Assembly (NCBI GenBank): GCA_964583865.1
Contig: CAZOXZ010000159.1
Coordinates: 1 to 5,608, forward strand
Direction of reading: 5' to 3'
DNA length: 5,608 nt
Source: DASSBG01 sp964583865
GTDB taxonomy: Bacteria > Pseudomonadota > Gammaproteobacteria > Xanthomonadales > Rhodanobacteraceae
Both the position numbers and the translations under genes were made by a program. Shown here piece by piece: positions 5,033 through 5,608 of the stretch. Numbering within the stretch: position 1 is the stretch's first letter; the number at the start of each line of letters is the position of its first letter. Under the pieces are notes generated by a model. That model was not told the DNA's origin and did no database searches. It worked only from the letters and a program-made list of their open reading frames with translations.

Positions 5033-5608
5033 GGCGTGGGCCTCGATGCGGGTTCCAGGTGTTGCGGGCCAATGTCGCCCACGCGGGTGACGCCGGTCAA
5101 GGTCATGGCCAGACGTAGTTCGTCGCCGAGCGTGGCCAGCAGGCGTTCGATGCCGCGCTGGCCGCGTGCGGCCATGGCCCAGATCCAGGGCCGGCCGATG
5201 AGAACGCCGTCGGCGCCCAGCGCCAGGGCCTTGAAGATGTCGCTGCCGCTGCGCACGCCGCCATCGACCAGCACTTCTATGTCCTCGCCCACGGCGGCCG
5301 CGACCTCGGGCAGGCGCGTGATGCCGGCGACCACCGAATCAAGCTGGCGGCCGCCATGGTTGGACACGACGATGCCGTCGGCGCCGACCGCCACGGCCTG
5401 GCGCGCATCGTCCACGTCCAGGATGCCCTTCAGCAGCAGTCGGCCGGGCCAGCGTTGGCGCAGCCAGGCGATGTCATCCCAGGTGACCGAGGCATCAAAC
5501 TGGCCGTCCACCCAGGCCTTGAAGGCGTTGAGCTCGTTGCCGTCCGGTACTTGTTTGTCGAGGCAGCCGAAGCGGTGCGGCTTGCCGCCCAGGGCCACGT
5601 CGCGCAGC
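5029..5608 (-). CDS. FMN-dependent alpha-hydroxy acid dehydrogenase, C-terminal part (LldD/MdlB/glycolate oxidase family; 5' end outside window)
   Basis: The last 192 residues and the stop (TGA, 5031-5029) are visible. The frame stays open to the right edge, so roughly half the protein, including the N-terminal strands of the TIM barrel, is missing. Counting from the first visible codon (5607-5605), LLLKGI carries the FMN-contacting Lys at 60. The hallmark SNHGGRQLD holds the catalytic base His84 and the substrate-binding Arg87. VDGGVRSGSDIFKALALGAD (114-133) plus IGRP (137-140) form the FMN phosphate site. These residues define the family that oxidises L-lactate, glycolate, mandelate or other 2-hydroxy acids to 2-oxo acids. 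The specificity-determining N-terminal residues and any membrane-binding insert are not all visible, so the substrate is open. The ATGA overlap with the next gene argues for a shared pathway, comparable in logic to the mandelate dehydrogenase/benzoylformate decarboxylase pair. The GTG at 5598 is an internal Val codon, not a start. Confidence 0.9.
   Translation of the reverse strand, partial: LRDVALGGKPHRFGCLDKQVPDGNELNAFKAWVDGQFDASVTWDDIAWLRQRWPGRLLLKGILDVDDARQAVAVGADGIVVSNHGGRQLDSVVAGITRLPEVAAAVGEDIEVLVDGGVRSGSDIFKALALGADGVLIGRPWIWAMAARGQRGIERLLATLGDELRLAMTLTGVTRVGDIGPQHLEPASRPTP
5041..5044 (-). promoter_or_regulatory. Ribosome binding site of ThDP enzyme 2
   Basis: GAGG on the minus strand lies 8 nt ahead of the ATG at 5032, inside the last codons of the hydroxy acid dehydrogenase gene. 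It fixes the start codon and, with the ATGA stop-start overlap, supports coupled translation. Confidence 0.65.

Noticed and set aside
3303..5072. 589-residue minus-strand open frame in another phase over ThDP enzyme 2
   Set aside because: Translation is extremely rich in Arg, Gly and Pro, typical of an out-of-phase shadow; the 555-residue frame has all ThDP motifs and a coupled start.
1..5608. CRISPR array, tRNA or rRNA genes, insertion sequence with transposase
   Set aside because: No spaced direct repeats, no cloverleaf-like or rRNA-like segment, and no transposase motif were seen on either strand.

Overview
This GC-rich window (roughly 60-65% G+C by eye) looks like chromosomal DNA from a proteobacterium. 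The gap between the genes carries a run of GGGAATC-like heptamers and GTAGGTCGGG-type palindromes. From memory, such repeats are frequent in Xanthomonadales and related gammaproteobacteria. That assignment is an inference; there is no rRNA or other marker here.

Layout: almost everything is on the minus strand, so transcription runs from high to low coordinates. First comes the C-terminal half of an FMN-dependent alpha-hydroxy acid dehydrogenase (5608-5029, 5' end outside the window). It overlaps by ATGA a benzoylformate-decarboxylase/acetolactate-synthase-like ThDP (thiamine diphosphate) enzyme (5032-3365). A 451-bp gap (2914-3364) follows. It is rich in palindromes and holds a possible promoter for the next unit. 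Then come a second, clearly different ThDP enzyme (2913-1162) and, 6 bp later, an extended short-chain dehydrogenase/epimerase (1155-187). At the left edge, on the plus strand, the tail of a PIN-domain protein (1-202) converges on the dehydrogenase/epimerase and overlaps its 3' end by 16 bp.

How the genes may work together (inference): the flavoenzyme would oxidise a 2-hydroxy acid to a 2-oxo acid. The adjacent BFD-like enzyme would decarboxylate it or use it for carboligation, as MdlB/MdlC do in the mandelate pathway. The second ThDP enzyme and the SDR could act on the resulting aldehyde, acyloin or a related carbonyl compound. No substrate can be read from the sequence, and 'acetolactate synthase' would be an over-precise name for either ThDP enzyme. 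The best leads are the pairing of two dissimilar ThDP enzymes with a hydroxy acid dehydrogenase, their non-standard active-site residues, and the cluster of dyad symmetries ahead of the second unit.
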